Assembly (NCBI RefSeq): GCF_023715415.1
Contig: NZ_JAMBOB010000001.1
Span: forward strand, 248,001-312,000
Origin: Neobacillus niacini
Lineage (GTDB): Bacteria > Bacillota > Bacilli > Bacillales > Cytobacillaceae
Reading direction: 5' to 3'
Length of the DNA stretch: 64,000 nt
Part shown: piece after piece, positions 50,151-64,000 of the stretch
Position numbering within the stretch: position 1 is the stretch's first letter
How the letters are laid out: each line of letters opens with the position of its first letter
Notes under the pieces: generated by a model
What the model was told of the DNA's origin: nothing
The model's input: only the letters and a program-made list of their open reading frames with translations
Databases searched by the model: none
Program-made: the position numbers and the translations under genes

Positions 50151-51863
50151 ATGTCATTTGATGGTTTATTTACAAAAGCAATGGTCGATGAACTCGTACG
50201 CACCTTAAAGGGCGGCAGAATCAATAAAGTACATCAGCCTTATAAAAATGAAGTAATTCTCACAATCCGTGCAAATGGAGTGAACCAAAAATTATTATTT
50301 TCTGCACACCCAAGCTATGCACGAGTACAGCTCACTAACGAAGCATACGAGAATCCCAGCGAACCTCCTATGTTCTGTATGCTGCTAAGAAAACATATTG
50401 AGGGCTATATTCTAGAGGATGTCTATCAGGTCGGAAATGATCGAATGATTATTTTTGAAATTAAAGGACGTAATGAAATCGGAGATATCAGCTACAAGCA
50501 GTTAATTATTGAAATAATGGGCAGACACAGTAATATTATTCTAGTTGATAAAACAAGGAACATTATTCTAGATAGCGTGAAGCATGTTTCGTTTGCAGTA
50601 AACAGTCATAGAGCCATTTTACCTGGGCAGCCCTATATTTATCCGCCTGAACAAAATAAACAAAATCCGTTCTTAGCAGTTGAAGATGATGTATTAAGAA
50701 AGATTGATTTTAATAGCGGAAAGCTTGATCGGCAGCTGGTTGAACATTTTGCTGGAACCTCACCACTATTCGCAAAAGAAGTTATTTTCCAAAGCGGGAT
50801 TGCCAATCGTACAACAGTCCCTAAAACGTTCATTCAAATAATAGATAAAATCAAGAGTGGAGCAATAGAGCCTTCTATTATTGCGACAGAGAATAAGGAA
50901 GTGTACTACCTCTTTCCACTTGAACATGTAAAAGGAGAAGTAAAAAGCTTCTCAACCTTAAGCGAAATGCTCGACCGTTTTTATTTTGGAAAGGCTGAGC
51001 GTGACCGGGTAAAACAGCAAGGAAATGATATCGAACGGTTAATCATCAATGAAAAAGAAAAGAATGAGAAAAAAATTGAGAAATTAGAGAATACCTTAAG
51101 AGAGGCTGAGAAAGCCGAACAGTTTCAGCGCTTTGGTGAACTGTTAACAGCTAATCTCTATGCTGCTAAAAAAGGGATGAAGGAAATTGAAGTGGTCGAT
51201 TATTATGATGAAATGGGCGGGACGGTAGCGATTCTCTTAGACCCGCGGAAGACACCTTCAGAAAATGCGCAAAAGTACTTTTCAAAATACCAGAAAGCAA
51301 AAAATTCCGTTTCCATCGTAATCGAACAAATTGAAAAAGCACGTGAGGAAGTATTTTATTTTGAAAATTTACTTCAACAGGTGCAATCAGCATCACCAAA
51401 AGATATCCAAGAAATACGCGAAGAATTAATTGAAGGCGGTTATATCCGAGGTCGTCAAAAACGAAATGCGAAAAAGATATCTAATGCCAAGCCGATACTT
51501 GACCATTATCTTTCTTCCGATGGTACTGAATTAATTGTTGGAAAAAACAATAAGCAAAATGATTATTTGACCAATAAACTTGCAGCCAGAGATGAAATTT
51601 GGCTGCACACAAAAGACATTCCTGGTTCGCATGTTGTCATTCGAAGTAAGGATCCATCTGAAGGAACCATCTATGAAGCAGCAAACTTGGCTGCCTATTT
51701 TAGTAAAGCCCGAAACTCTAGCTCTGTACCAGTAGATTATACAAAGGTGCGCTATGTTAAAAAGCCTAATGGTGCAAAGCCCGGATTTGTCATTTATGAT
51801 AATCAACAGACTGTCTATGTTACACCTGAAGAGGAAATGGTCCTTAAACTTAAGAAAAAATAA
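50151..51863 (+). CDS. rqcH: RqcH (YloA), ribosome quality control factor, NFACT family
   Basis: RqcH binds obstructed 50S subunits and recruits Ala-tRNA to add C-terminal alanine tails for degradation. The 570-residue protein starts [20 protein letters not shown] and keeps Asp97-Arg98 (GNDRMIIF), needed in B. subtilis RqcH for tailing. Coiled coils follow (about 285-435), then an NFACT-R domain ([18 protein letters not shown]). The start at 50151 is preferred over 50142 because AAAGGA is better placed. It is on the plus strand, unlike its neighbours. Confidence 0.96.
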   Translation: MSFDGLFTKAMVDELVRTLKGGRINKVHQPYKNEVILTIRANGVNQKLLFSAHPSYARVQLTNEAYENPSEPPMFCMLLRKHIEGYILEDVYQVGNDRMIIFEIKGRNEIGDISYKQLIIEIMGRHSNIILVDKTRNIILDSVKHVSFAVNSHRAILPGQPYIYPPEQNKQNPFLAVEDDVLRKIDFNSGKLDRQLVEHFAGTSPLFAKEVIFQSGIANRTTVPKTFIQIIDKIKSGAIEPSIIATENKEVYYLFPLEHVKGEVKSFSTLSEMLDRFYFGKAERDRVKQQGNDIERLIINEKEKNEKKIEKLENTLREAEKAEQFQRFGELLTANLYAAKKGMKEIEVVDYYDEMGGTVAILLDPRKTPSENAQKYFSKYQKAKNSVSIVIEQIEKAREEVFYFENLLQQVQSASPKDIQEIREELIEGGYIRGRQKRNAKKISNAKPILDHYLSSDGTELIVGKNNKQNDYLTNKLAARDEIWLHTKDIPGSHVVIRSKDPSEGTIYEAANLAAYFSKARNSSSVPVDYTKVRYVKKPNGAKPGFVIYDNQQTVYVTPEEEMVLKLKKK

Positions 51864-51867
51864 AATG

Positions 51868-51886
51868 GCCCCGGATTTTCCGGGGC
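51868..51886. terminator. Bidirectional terminator between rqcH and pyrE
   Basis: GCCCCGGA and TCCGGGGC form an 8-bp GC-rich stem with a 3-base loop. TTTT follows on the plus strand and CATTTTATTTTTT on the minus strand, so it can end both convergent transcripts. Confidence 0.9.
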
Positions 51887-51893
51887 TTTTAGT

Positions 51894-52522
51894 CTATTCG
51901 AACCTCTTACTCCACTCTGAAGGGGATTTACTCCAAGAAAGTAAACTCTCTTGATCATCTTTACTGATATAGTTCTTATCTATGGCTACTTCCACTAGAT
52001 TAGCAAAATCAGTCAGTGATTCACTTTTAATCTCTTCTTGTGCGAATGCTTCCCTCCCTTTATCTAAACCATATGTAAATATTGAAACCACGCCAAGCAC
52101 TTCACACCCAGCTTCTCGCAGTGCTTGGACCGCAGTAATGACACTTCCTCCTGTAGAAATTAGATCTTCTACAACCACAACCTTTTGTCCTGCTGCCACT
52201 TTGCCTTCTATTTGGTTTCCTTTGCCATGGCCTTTTGCTTTTGAACGAACATAGCACATTGGCAAGTTCAATAACTCACTAACCCATGCAGCATGTGGAA
52301 TCCCCGCAGTTGCAGTGCCAGCAATTACTTCTGCATCTGAATATTTCTCTAGAATAATAGATTGCATTCCTCTTGCTATCTCTTTTCTTACTTCCGGATA
52401 GGAAAGTGTCAAGCGGTTGTCACAATAAATAGGTGAACGTAATCCTGAAGTCCAAGTAAATGGTTCGTTTGGCTTTAATGCAACTGCATTTATCGTTAAT
52501 AATTTTTCTGCTATTAATTTTT

Positions 52523-52526
<4 letters not shown>
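51894..52526 (-). CDS. pyrE: Orotate phosphoribosyltransferase
   Basis: It joins orotate and PRPP to give OMP. The 210-residue protein has [15 protein letters not shown] and the PRPP-binding [14 protein letters not shown]. The ATG overlaps the pyrF stop by 4 bases; ten further upstream codons lie inside pyrF. It is the last gene of the pyr operon. Confidence 0.98.
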
Positions 52527-54918
<2,392 letters not shown>

Positions 54919-54922
<4 letters not shown>

Positions 54923-57900
54923 GCAAAAACCGCCTCCTTTTCCTCTACAGCCATAGGTTCAGCTGAAAAATTCATTGATTCTATCACTTTAAGTATCGCA
55001 TCCGCTGTATCTAATGAGGTTAAGCATGGGACCCCATTTTCAACTGCTTCACGGCGAATTCTAAATCCATCTCGTTCTGGCTGCTTTCCTTTTGTTAAGG
55101 TGTTAATAATAAACTGGGCTTCTCCATGGTGAATAACATCTAGCAGTGTTTTGCCTTCTGCTCCAATTTTCCCAATTACCTTTACTGGCAGACCTGCAGA
55201 TTTAAGTACTGCCGCTGTTCCACCTGTAGCCATTAGACGGTAGCCGTTTGCAGCAAATCTTTTAGCAAGCTTTAATGATTCTTGTTTATCTTTATCTGCA
55301 ACAGTAAACAATACTGTCCCGAATTTTTGTATACTCATTCCTGAAGCTACTAAACCTTTGTAGAGTGCTTTTTCAAGTGTGCAATCCTTACCCATTACCT
55401 CGCCAGTTGATTTCATTTCAGGACCGAGTGTGATATCAACACTTCTTAACTTAGCAAATGAGAATACTGGAACTTTCACATAAACACCCGTCTTTTCAGG
55501 GACGAGACCAGTCGTGTAGCCTTGTTCAGTTATTGAAATTCCTAAGATTGCTTTTGTTGCAATTTTTGCCATTGGAACATTCGTGATTTTACTCAGAAAT
55601 GGAACTGTACGGCTGGAGCGTGGATTGACTTCTAGTACGTATACTTGATCCTTCGATATTACGTACTGGATATTTAACAATCCTACGATGTTTAGTCCTT
55701 TAGCCATTTTCTCTGTGTATTCAACCAGTGTTTGTTTAATTTTTTCTGAAAGTGTTTGAGGTGGATACACGGCAATGGAATCCCCTGAATGGACCCCTGC
55801 TCGTTCTATATGCTCCATTATTCCAGGTATTAATACATTTTCACCGTCACAGATCGCATCCACTTCTATTTCTTTTCCTGTTAAGTAGCGGTCAATTAAG
55901 ACCGGATGTTCTGGATTAATTTTCACGGCATTTTCCATATAATGAAGCAGTTCTTCTTGTCGATATACGATTTCCATTGCACGGCCGCCAAGAACATACG
56001 AAGGTCGAACAAGGACCGGATAGCCGATATCATTAGCGATTAGGATTGCTTCATCCACCGATAATGCGGTTTTTCCAAGCGGCATTGGAATCTCGAGCTG
56101 CATGAGAGCTTGTTCAAATTTATCTCTGTTCTCTGCACGATCTAAATCCTCTAGACTTGTTCCAAGAATTTTTACCCCGTTTTCTTCTAAACCTGCAGCA
56201 AGATTAATCGCTGTTTGCCCGCCAAATTGTACGATTACACCCAGAGGATTTTCTAAATCAATAATACTCATGACATCCTCAATTGTTAGCGGCTCAAAGT
56301 AGAGCTTGTCGGAGATACTGAAATCCGTTGACACCGTTTCTGGATTATTATTAATAATAATTGCTTCATAGCCTGCTTCTTTAATCGCTTTAACAGAATG
56401 GACAGTCGCATAATCAAACTCAATGCCTTGCCCGATGCGAATTGGACCAGATCCAAGAACAATCACACTCTTTCTGCCTGTGACAATGGATTCATTTTCA
56501 TCCTCATATGTTCCATAGTAGTAAGGTGTTTCTGATTCGAATTCAGCTGCACATGTATCTACCATTTTATATACTGGGACCATACCTAAATTTTTGCGTA
56601 GATTGTATATATCTTTTTCCTTTTGGTCCCAAAGCTCAGCAATCTTTTTATCTGAGAAGCCCTTTTGTTTTGCTTCCTTAAGAATTTCTATATCCATTGG
56701 GTTCCCAGCAAGCTTTGTTTCAAACTCGATGATTCCGCGCAGTTTGTGTAAGAAAAATAAATCGATTTGGCTCCATTGATGAATGGTTTCAACTGTAATA
56801 CCTCGCTTTAATGCTTCTGCGATATAAAAGAGCCTCTCATCTCCAGCTTTCGTAATTCGTTTCTCAAGTAATTCATTGCTGATGTCTGCTGATCCATTTA
56901 ATTCAAAATGATGGACACCAGCTTCGAGTGACCGTATTGCTTTTAATAAGGACTCCTCAAAGGTGCGTCCTATCGCCATAACTTCACCTGTTGCTTTCAT
57001 TTGTGTTCCAAGTGAACGGTTCCCTGATTCAAACTTATCAAATGGCCATCTCGGGATTTTCGTTACGATATAATCAAGAGCGGGTTCAAAGCTTGCATAG
57101 GTTTTACCCGTTACCGGGTTAAGCATTTCATCTAATGTTAAACCTACTGCAATTTTTGCTGCAAGCTTGGCAATTGGATAACCCGTTGCTTTTGAAGCAA
57201 GAGCTGAAGAACGGCTTACCCTTGGATTTACTTCGATGATGTAGTAGTTAAAGCTATATGGGTCTAATGCAAGCTGAACATTACAGCCGCCTTCTATTCC
57301 AAGTGCACGAATGATTTTTAGCGAAACATTTCTTAATAGCTGATATTCTCTGTCACTTAATGTTTGGCTTGGTGCAACAACAATCGAATCACCTGTATGA
57401 ACTCCAACTGGATCAATGTTTTCCATATTACATACGACGATGGCATTGTCATTTCCATCACGCATTACTTCATATTCAATTTCTTTATATCCGGCAATGC
57501 TTTTCTCAAGTAAGCATTGATTTACAGGACTATGCTTTAAACCGCTTGTCACGATTTCGTCCAATTCTTCTGAATTATGGCAAATACCTCCGCCAGTCCC
57601 TCCAAGCGTATAGGCAGGACGAACAATGACAGGGAATCCTATTTTTTCCACAAATGCGTGTGCTTCCGCCAATTCATGAATAATCTCACTATCCGGCACG
57701 GGTTCACTCAGTTCATTCATTAAACTGCGGAATAAGTCACGGTCCTCTGCTTGTTTAATAGCTGATAACTTCGTTCCTAAAATTTCTACTTCACATTCTT
57801 CCAAGACCCCTGATTTAGATAACTCAACCGCAAGATTAAGACCCGTTTGACCACCGAGAGTAGCTACAAGCGCATCGGGACGTTCTTTGCGAATGATTCG

Positions 57901-58125
57901 GCTTACAAATTCCTCGGTTAATGGTTCAATATAGACAGCATCAGCAATCTCTGTATCCGTCATAATCGTGGCAGGATTGGAATTTACGAGAATCACTCGA
58001 TACCCTTCTTCTTTAAGAGCGATACAAGCCTGGGTGCCTGCATAATCAAATTCTGCTGCCTGGCCAATGACAATGGGCCCTGAACCTATTACTAAAATGG
58101 AGTTTATATCAGTACGTTTTGGCAT
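54919..58125 (-). CDS. pyrAB: Carbamoyl-phosphate synthase, large subunit (pyrimidine type)
   Basis: It makes carbamoyl phosphate from bicarbonate, ammonia and two ATP. The 1068-residue protein has two ATP-grasp halves, starting [22 protein letters not shown] and again [20 protein letters not shown] near residue 550, and a C-terminal MGS-like allosteric domain. It overlaps pyrAA by 22 bases. Its location in the pyr operon points to pyrimidine rather than arginine supply. Confidence 0.98.
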
Positions 58126-59210
58126 GTTGTGGAAACCTCCTGTTTTTGGGCTTCAATCATTGCAAGGAACTGATCGAATAAATGGTTTGCGTCTTCAGGT
58201 CCTGGTGAAGCTTCTGGATGGTATTGAACGGTAAAGGCTGGATAATCGATGTGCTTTAAGCCCTCTACCGTACCATCATTTAGAGCAATGTGAGTAACTT
58301 CTAGTCTGGTATTCTGTAAGGATTTTTCTTCTACGGTATATCCGTGGTTTTGTGCCGTAATCGCGATTTTCCCAGTTGCTAAATCTTTAACAGGGTGGTT
58401 AGAACCTCGATGACCAAATTTCATTTTGTCTGTATTGGCACCGCATGCTAATGCAAATAATTGGTGGCCAAGACAAATCCCAAATATTGGTACTAAACCA
58501 AGTAACTGCTTAATCATATGAATAGCTTCTGGGACATCTTTTGGATCCCCAGGACCGTTGGAAAGCATAATTCCATCTGGTCGTAATTGAAGGATTTCAT
58601 CCGCAGTTGTATGATATGGAACCACAACAACATCACAATTACGTTTATTTAATTCTCGTAATATTCCATGCTTCATTCCGAAATCGACAAGAACAATTCT
58701 TTTCCCTCTGCCTGGACTTGGGTAAGAATTTTTTGTAGAAACTCTTCTGACTTGGTCAATCGGCAGTTTTGTCTGTCTTAACTTACTGATTACTTCATTT
58801 GGATCACTTTCAATCGAGCAAATTGCACCCTTCAAAGTTCCGTATTGACGGATAATTCTAGTTAATTTACGTGTATCAATACCTGCAATCCCAGGAATAT
58901 TTTTCATTTTAAAATACTCATCCATCGTAAATTCACTTCTCCAATTGGATGGGAATTCTGCAGCTTCTTTTACGATAAAGCCTTTCACCGCAGGGGTAAT
59001 CGTCTCAAAATCATCCCGGTTGATTCCGTAGTTTCCAATAAGCGGATACGTTAGCATAACAATTTGCCCGCAATAGGATGGGTCAGAAAGTATTTCCTGA
59101 TAGCCAGTCATTCCTGTATTAAAGACGACTTCTCCGATTGTATCCATATGACTTCCAAAACCTTCACCGATAAAAATCGTTCCATCCTCTAAAATTAACT
59201 GTGCTTTCAT
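58104..59210 (-). CDS. pyrAA: Carbamoyl-phosphate synthase, small (glutaminase) subunit
   Basis: It supplies ammonia from glutamine to PyrAB. The 368-residue protein has the N-terminal CPSase small domain and a class I amidotransferase domain with the nucleophile Cys in [12 protein letters not shown], and the paired His-Glu in [11 protein letters not shown]. The ATG at 59210 overlaps pyrC by 4 bases. Confidence 0.98.
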   Translation of the reverse strand: MKAQLILEDGTIFIGEGFGSHMDTIGEVVFNTGMTGYQEILSDPSYCGQIVMLTYPLIGNYGINRDDFETITPAVKGFIVKEAAEFPSNWRSEFTMDEYFKMKNIPGIAGIDTRKLTRIIRQYGTLKGAICSIESDPNEVISKLRQTKLPIDQVRRVSTKNSYPSPGRGKRIVLVDFGMKHGILRELNKRNCDVVVVPYHTTADEILQLRPDGIMLSNGPGDPKDVPEAIHMIKQLLGLVPIFGICLGHQLFALACGANTDKMKFGHRGSNHPVKDLATGKIAITAQNHGYTVEEKSLQNTRLEVTHIALNDGTVEGLKHIDYPAFTVQYHPEASPGPEDANHLFDQFLAMIEAQKQEVSTTCQNVLI

Positions 59211-60496
59211 ACTGTTACACGTCCCTTCTCCCAAACTACTTCACCACTTGCTATCGTCATTAGCGGCCAGCCCTTACAATTCCAGCCAGCAAATGGAGTG
59301 TTTTTTCCTTTAGATAAAAATTCTTGTGGGTCAATTGCTTTTTCTTCGTCAAGATTTAATAGAACAATGTCGGCTGGCGCTCCTACTTCAATTTTTCCAA
59401 AAGGGAGCGAAAAGCTTTCCGCAGGCTTTTTCGTTAGAAATTCAAGTAATTGCTCAAGACTAATAATGTTCTTTAATACTAAGTGTGTATAGAGCAGTGG
59501 AAATGCCGTTTCCAATCCAACAATTCCAAAAGGTGCAAGCTTCATTCCCTCATTTTTTTCTTCTGTTGTATGCGGTGCATGATCGGTTGCAATAAAATCA
59601 ATCGTTCCATCGAGGAGTCCCTCAATTAATGCATCACGATCTGCAGTATCACGAAGTGGTGGATTCATTTTAAAGTTCGAATCAAGATTTTCTGGAATAT
59701 CGTCTTGAGTTAATAATAAATGGTGTGGTGTTACTTCGGCAGTAACTTTAATCCCTGCTCTTTTTGCATCTCTAATTACTCGAACCGATTCTTTTGTACT
59801 AACATGGCAAACATGATAATGGCATCCAGCGGCTTCAGCCAAAAGGACATCCCTTGCAATCTGAACAGACTCACAAACTGAAGGAATACCGTTTAAACCA
59901 TTCCTCTTCGAAAAAGATCCTTCATGGACGCAGCCTTTGTTAATCAGAGTATTCTCTTCACAATGTGCGACAATCGCCATGTTCACACTTGCTGCTTTTT
60001 GCATTGCTTCGAGCATCTTGCTTGCATCTTGAACTCCGACACCGTCATCGGTGAAAGCAAAGGCTCCAGCATTTTTTAACGCTTCAAAGTCTGTTAATTC
60101 TTTTCCTAATTGCCTTACGGTAATGGAGGCATACGGCAGTACTCTTACTTTTGCTGTTTCCTTAATTCGCGTTTGAAGCCATTCCATTTGTTCTTTCGAA
60201 TCTGGAACTGGTCTTGTATTCGGCATAGCCGCTAGTGTTGTAAAACCACCTCTTGCAGCAGCATGTGTACCTGTAGCAATTGTTTCTTTTTTCTCGCCGC
60301 CAGGTTCGCGCAGATGAACGTGTAAATCAACAAAGCCTGGTGATACTAACAGACCTGCTGCATTAACTGTACGATCCACACTTACTTCAAGATGATCATC
60401 TATTCTTGTGAAAATCCCATTTTCTATTAATATATCAGCCTGTTTCGTTTCACCGTTAGATGCTATGTAGCTGGCGTTCTGAATAAGTAGTTTCAT
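59207..60496 (-). CDS. pyrC: Dihydroorotase
   Basis: It cyclises carbamoyl aspartate to dihydroorotate. The 429-residue amidohydrolase has the metal motif [16 protein letters not shown], then [21 protein letters not shown] and [11 protein letters not shown]. The ATG at 60496 lies 9 bases after AGGAG and matches the family; an ATG two codons earlier sits too close to that site. It overlaps the extended end of pyrB by 41 bases. Confidence 0.97.
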   Translation of the reverse strand: MKLLIQNASYIASNGETKQADILIENGIFTRIDDHLEVSVDRTVNAAGLLVSPGFVDLHVHLREPGGEKKETIATGTHAAARGGFTTLAAMPNTRPVPDSKEQMEWLQTRIKETAKVRVLPYASITVRQLGKELTDFEALKNAGAFAFTDDGVGVQDASKMLEAMQKAASVNMAIVAHCEENTLINKGCVHEGSFSKRNGLNGIPSVCESVQIARDVLLAEAAGCHYHVCHVSTKESVRVIRDAKRAGIKVTAEVTPHHLLLTQDDIPENLDSNFKMNPPLRDTADRDALIEGLLDGTIDFIATDHAPHTTEEKNEGMKLAPFGIVGLETAFPLLYTHLVLKNIISLEQLLEFLTKKPAESFSLPFGKIEVGAPADIVLLNLDEEKAIDPQEFLSKGKNTPFAGWNCKGWPLMTIASGEVVWEKGRVTV

Positions 60497-61400
60497 TCTC
60501 ATACACTCCTTTTATACTTTCAATTGATCTCTTTAAGACAGCCATTCTTACGAACACACCATTTTCCATTTGCTTAAAAATTCTCGAACGTTTGCATTCT
60601 ACTAAGCTATCTGATATCTCAACATTTCGATTAACTGGTGCTGGGTGCATAATAATACTTTCTGGCTTCATATTCTTTTCTCTTTCCAAGGTGAGACCAA
60701 ATTGTTTATGGTAATCCGCTGCTGTATAGCTACCCTTTTTTTGGTGTCTCTCATGCTGAACACGAAGGAGCATGACCACGTCTGCATCAGCTATCGCCTC
60801 ATCAATTGGTCTAAATCTTGCAGCACTTAGACTATGATGATCAAACCACTCGATTGGTCCTGAATAGATAACCTCTGCTCCTAATCTTGTCAGGGTATCC
60901 GCATTGGAACGGGCTACTCTGCTATGCCTAATGTCACCAATGATGGCTATTTTCAATCCTGTAAAAGTTCCAAACTCCTGGTAGATGGTTAAAAGATCTA
61001 GAAGTGATTGTGTAGGATGATGCCCACACCCATCGCCTCCATTTATAATTGGGATATTTATTTTTCCAACGAGCTCATCAAAGTAACGATCCTGTCCATG
61101 GCGAATGACTACCGTATTCACGCCAATGGATTCGAGTGTTTTTACTGTATCGTACAGGGTTTCCCCTTTCTGTACACTCGAAGTTTGTACTTCAAAAGGA
61201 ATAACGTTTAATCCTAACCTTCTTTCTGCCATTTCAAAACTTGATTTTGTTCTTGTACTTGCTTCAAAGAATAAGTTAGCAGAAAACATTTGACCTTCTG
61301 GACCCCATTTCATTCCATCCGCAAAACGCTGAGCATCTGTTAAAATTTGATGTATCTCTTCCACTTTTAACTCATTTGTGGTTAGCAAGTGATTTAACAT
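60456..61400 (-). CDS. pyrB: Aspartate carbamoyltransferase catalytic subunit
   Basis: It makes carbamoyl aspartate. The 314-residue protein starts [15 protein letters not shown] and has the carbamoyl phosphate site [13 protein letters not shown]. The ATG at 61400 follows GGGGGAA. The open frame continues 52 codons upstream, but that stretch is the attenuator leader. The C-terminus is about ten residues longer than the B. subtilis protein and overlaps pyrC by 41 bases. Confidence 0.97.
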   Translation of the reverse strand: MLNHLLTTNELKVEEIHQILTDAQRFADGMKWGPEGQMFSANLFFEASTRTKSSFEMAERRLGLNVIPFEVQTSSVQKGETLYDTVKTLESIGVNTVVIRHGQDRYFDELVGKINIPIINGGDGCGHHPTQSLLDLLTIYQEFGTFTGLKIAIIGDIRHSRVARSNADTLTRLGAEVIYSGPIEWFDHHSLSAARFRPIDEAIADADVVMLLRVQHERHQKKGSYTAADYHKQFGLTLEREKNMKPESIIMHPAPVNRNVEISDSLVECKRSRIFKQMENGVFVRMAVLKRSIESIKGVYENETTYSERQLHSI

Positions 61401-61425
61401 GCTATTCCCCCATCTCCATTTTAGT

Positions 61426-61539
61426 AAAAAAAGGCCCTGATCAAATCGACCAGGGTGCAATTGAATCTTACCAAGTACATCAATGTGCAGGCACATTACG
61501 ATGGCACTTAGTATTACACCCTTATAGCCTCTCTGGACT
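61426..61539 (-). promoter_or_regulatory. PyrR attenuator before pyrB
   Basis: A PyrR-binding sequence, AGTCCAGAGAGGCTATAAGG, lies at 61539-61520 on the minus strand. It is followed by a terminator stem (CCCTGGTC with GATCAGGG, 61455-61435) and a T tract. When UMP or UTP is plentiful, PyrR would stabilise the anti-antiterminator and transcription would stop before pyrB. Confidence 0.92.
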
Positions 61540-61561
61540 ATTTTTAAAAGGTTCATTCTCT

Positions 61562-62872
61562 CTATGCTGTTTTTTGCTTATCTTTTTCTACTGTTTGTTC
61601 AAACATATCCTCACTTACTGGTTCTCTTCCAGGAAGGATTAAATGTAAGAGAACTCCCGCTATTGCGGCAAATGCCATTCCTTGAATCTGGAAGGATTCT
61701 GAAACTTTTATAAAAGCACCGCCAATTCCGATGACAAGAATAACAGATGAGATGACCAAGTTACGCTTGTTACCAAAATCAATTTTACTGTCTACCAGCA
61801 TCCGTAATCCTGATGAAGCAATAATTCCGAAGAGCAGGATGGAAACACCACCCATAACAGGCGTTGGAATTGTGCTGATTAATGCTGTTATCTTGCCAAT
61901 AAATCCAAAGATTGTAGCAAGAACGGCTGCTCCTGCAATGACATACACACTGTATACTCGTGTTATCGCAAGGACACCGATATTCTCACCATAAGTTGTC
62001 TTCGGTGGTCCACCAATCAATGCAGATATAATGGTTGCTGTTCCGTCACCCAAAATCGAGCGGTGTAAACCAGGTTCTTTAATATAATCACGTCCAACTA
62101 CTTTACTTAGAACGAGCTGGTGACCAATATGCTCGGATAGAGTTACGATTGCAACTGGTACCATTAGAAGAGCTAAATCCCATGTTACTTTTACCTCATA
62201 GCTTACAAACGGAATGATGAATTCAGGCATTTCAAACCAATTCGCTTCTAATACTGGCTTAAAATCAACAATGCCGATTGCAAAGGAGTAAAGGTATCCA
62301 ATCACTATTCCTGTCAGAATCGGGATAATGCTCAACATGCCGCGCATGTAAATGGTACAGATAATGGTTGCTGCTAAAGTTACCAGTGCTGCCGAGAAAT
62401 GAATCAAGCTATATTCACCTGCGGGATTGTTCATCGCCATGCTAACTGCTGTACCAGACAGCGCTAATCCAATGACGATAATGACTGGACCCACAACAAT
62501 GGGTGGCAGAAGATTCATTATCCAGCGATGACCTGCTTTACTAATTATAAGTGCGACAATTCCGTAAACAAGACCTGCAAGGAATGAACCTATCATGGCG
62601 CCCCCTGGACCAGCCGTTGCTTTCGCCGCTATTACCGGAACGATAAAGGCAAACGAAGACCCGAGGTATGCAGGTACTTGCCATTTTGTAATCATTAAGA
62701 ATGCAAGTGTACCTAAACCGCTTGATATCAATGCAATCGCTGGGCTTAACCCAACAAGATAGGGAACAAGTATGGTTGCTCCAAACATGGCGAATAAGTG
62801 CTGTAAGCTTAAAGTGAGCCATTGGACTGGATTGGGAATCTCTTTTACGTCTAAGATGGGTTTATTATTCAA
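61562..62872 (-). CDS. pyrP: Uracil permease PyrP
   Basis: This uracil:proton symporter of the NCS2 family has 436 residues and about 14 membrane segments, with [20 protein letters not shown] near the start and [17 protein letters not shown] in the transport core. The start is TTG at 62872, 5 bases after GGAGGAG. Longer readings run back into the attenuator terminator. It lies between pyrR and pyrB. Confidence 0.96.
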   Translation of the reverse strand: MNNKPILDVKEIPNPVQWLTLSLQHLFAMFGATILVPYLVGLSPAIALISSGLGTLAFLMITKWQVPAYLGSSFAFIVPVIAAKATAGPGGAMIGSFLAGLVYGIVALIISKAGHRWIMNLLPPIVVGPVIIVIGLALSGTAVSMAMNNPAGEYSLIHFSAALVTLAATIICTIYMRGMLSIIPILTGIVIGYLYSFAIGIVDFKPVLEANWFEMPEFIIPFVSYEVKVTWDLALLMVPVAIVTLSEHIGHQLVLSKVVGRDYIKEPGLHRSILGDGTATIISALIGGPPKTTYGENIGVLAITRVYSVYVIAGAAVLATIFGFIGKITALISTIPTPVMGGVSILLFGIIASSGLRMLVDSKIDFGNKRNLVISSVILVIGIGGAFIKVSESFQIQGMAFAAIAGVLLHLILPGREPVSEDMFEQTVEKDKQKTA

Positions 62873-62916
62873 TTTTTCTCCTCCATAATCTTTTATTATT
62901 TTGTGTTTTTTCTCAT

Positions 62917-63016
62917 AAAAAAACCCTCTTTGTCCATGAGAGTACAAAGAGGGTATGGAAATGCCATTTAAGCTTTTATTATGGCATTTTCCCCTTTGTC
63001 AGACTCACAGGACTGC
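62917..63016 (-). promoter_or_regulatory. PyrR attenuator before pyrP
   Basis: The PyrR-binding sequence GCAGTCCTGTGAGTCTGACA begins at 63016. A separate ATGCCAT/ATGGCAT hairpin lies in the middle, and a terminator (CCCTCTTTGT with ACAAAGAGGG, 62953-62924) ends in seven T. The terminator lies about 50 bases before the pyrP start. Confidence 0.92.
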
Positions 63017-63033
63017 AATTAAAGGGTTACTAT

Positions 63034-63594
<561 letters not shown>

Positions 63595-63599
63595 TTAAT

Positions 63600-63706
63600 A
63601 AAAAAACCTCTCACGCTTATCGAGGTGAGAGGTAAGAGTTTATCAGTATGGGCATAGGTATCCCAACCAATTAATCCGTTTCCTTCTCAGCCTCACTGGA
63701 CTGTTT
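63600..63706 (-). promoter_or_regulatory. PyrR attenuator in the pyrR leader
   Basis: AACAGTCCAGTGAGGCTGAG (from 63706) followed by AAGGAAACGG is the PyrR-binding segment. The terminator CCTCTCAC with GTGAGAGG (63632-63607) is followed by seven T, 24 bases before pyrR. Confidence 0.93.
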
Positions 63707-63729
63707 TAAAGGCATATTCAACTGTTGTT

Positions 63730-63758
63730 ATCGTACAATAATTCGATAAATGTGTCAA
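63730..63758 (-). promoter_or_regulatory. Promoter of the pyr operon
   Basis: TTGACA (63758-63753) with a 17-base spacer and TACGAT (63735-63730) on the minus strand. The -35 box overlaps the stop codon of the upstream pseudouridine synthase gene. Transcription would start about 20 bases before the first PyrR-binding sequence. Confidence 0.88.
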
Positions 63759-64000
63759 CGATTATTTCGTAATTGTTCTAAGACCTCTTCAAACTCTACT
63801 GGCAGCGGTGCTTCAAATTCAAGGTACTCATTTGTTCTCGGATGGATAAAACCAAGAATTCCTGCATGTAATGCCTGGCCATTGATATCAAGTGTTTTCT
63901 TTGGACCATACTTAGGATCCCCAGCAAGCGGATAGCCAATATATTTCATATGGACCCGTATTTGATGTGTTCTTCCAGTCTCTAATTGACACTCTACAAA
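63755..64000 (-). CDS. ylyB: RluD-family 23S rRNA pseudouridine synthase, 5' end beyond the window
   Basis: The last 81 codons are present. They begin [20 protein letters not shown], which includes the family motif with the [10 protein letters not shown] core, and continue [11 protein letters not shown]. This is the C-terminal part of an RluA/RluD-type enzyme; in B. subtilis ylyB lies just upstream of pyrR. It runs off the right edge. The pyr promoter lies over its stop codon. Confidence 0.93.
   Translation of the reverse strand, partial: FVECQLETGRTHQIRVHMKYIGYPLAGDPKYGPKKTLDINGQALHAGILGFIHPRTNEYLEFEAPLPVEFEEVLEQLRNNR

Noticed and set aside
61401-61556. N-terminal extension of PyrB by 52 residues
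   Set aside because: That stretch is the PyrR attenuator leader; the family start and a ribosome binding site are at 61400.
62875-62947. ATG start for PyrP at 62947
   Set aside because: It would begin inside the attenuator terminator; the TTG at 62872 has GGAGGAG correctly placed.

Overview
This window is a core-genome segment of a low-GC, endospore-forming Firmicute of the family Bacillaceae. The evidence is a gene order that follows the Bacillus subtilis pyr - spoVM - smc - codY arm almost gene for gene, protein sequences that read as close Bacillus orthologues, the presence of SpoVM and RemA, and strong AGGAGG-type ribosome binding sites. A genus such as Neobacillus, Mesobacillus or Cytobacillus would fit, but I cannot fix it from this sequence. 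All genes lie on the minus strand except rpmB and rqcH, so transcription runs from right to left.

Right to left, the layout is as follows. (1) 64000-51894: the 3' part of an RluD-family pseudouridine synthase gene, then the full pyrimidine biosynthesis operon pyrR-pyrP-pyrB-pyrC-pyrAA-pyrAB-pyrK-pyrD-pyrF-pyrE. It has one sigma-A-type promoter and three PyrR attenuators (before pyrR, pyrP and pyrB). (2) 51868-47211: rqcH on the plus strand, diverging from a P-type calcium ATPase gene. (3) 47139-32323: yicC, remA, gmk, rpoZ, coaBC, priA, def, fmt, rsmB, rlmN, prpC, prkC, rsgA, rpe, thiN. Here translation initiation and termination, RNA modification and the PASTA kinase/phosphatase pair are tightly packed with overlapping genes. 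(4) 32227-25523: spoVM (27 codons), rpmB on the plus strand, the Asp23-family gene yloU, fakA, the two serine dehydratase subunits, and recG. (5) 25475-21728: the FapR-controlled lipid cluster fapR-plsX-fabD-fabG-acpP. (6) 21651-9114: rnc-smc-ftsY, ylxM-ffh-rpsP-khpA-ylqD-rimM-trmD, rplS with its own promoter and leader, lepB, rbgA, rnhB. (7) 8964-1: sucCD, dprA, topA, trmFO, a decayed xerC, hslV and the 5' part of hslU.

Nearly everything is conserved housekeeping DNA, and I found no prophage, CRISPR array, defence island, insertion sequence or recognisable new system. The departures from the expected pattern are mostly between genes. The recombinase gene xerC, expected between trmFO and hslV, is reduced to a frameshifted 5' fragment next to a dispersed repeat. 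Two families of structured intergenic repeat occur, with two copies each. The divergent rqcH/ATPase control region carries an inverted repeat and a direct repeat. The fapR promoter is embedded in the recG terminator. Several genes start at TTG or GTG (rbgA, def, pyrP, thiN, prpC). Compared with the B. subtilis arrangement as I remember it, ylqG/ylqH (between rnhB and sucC) and the sulfate assimilation genes (between pyrE and rqcH) are absent, and a signal peptidase gene sits between rplS and rbgA.
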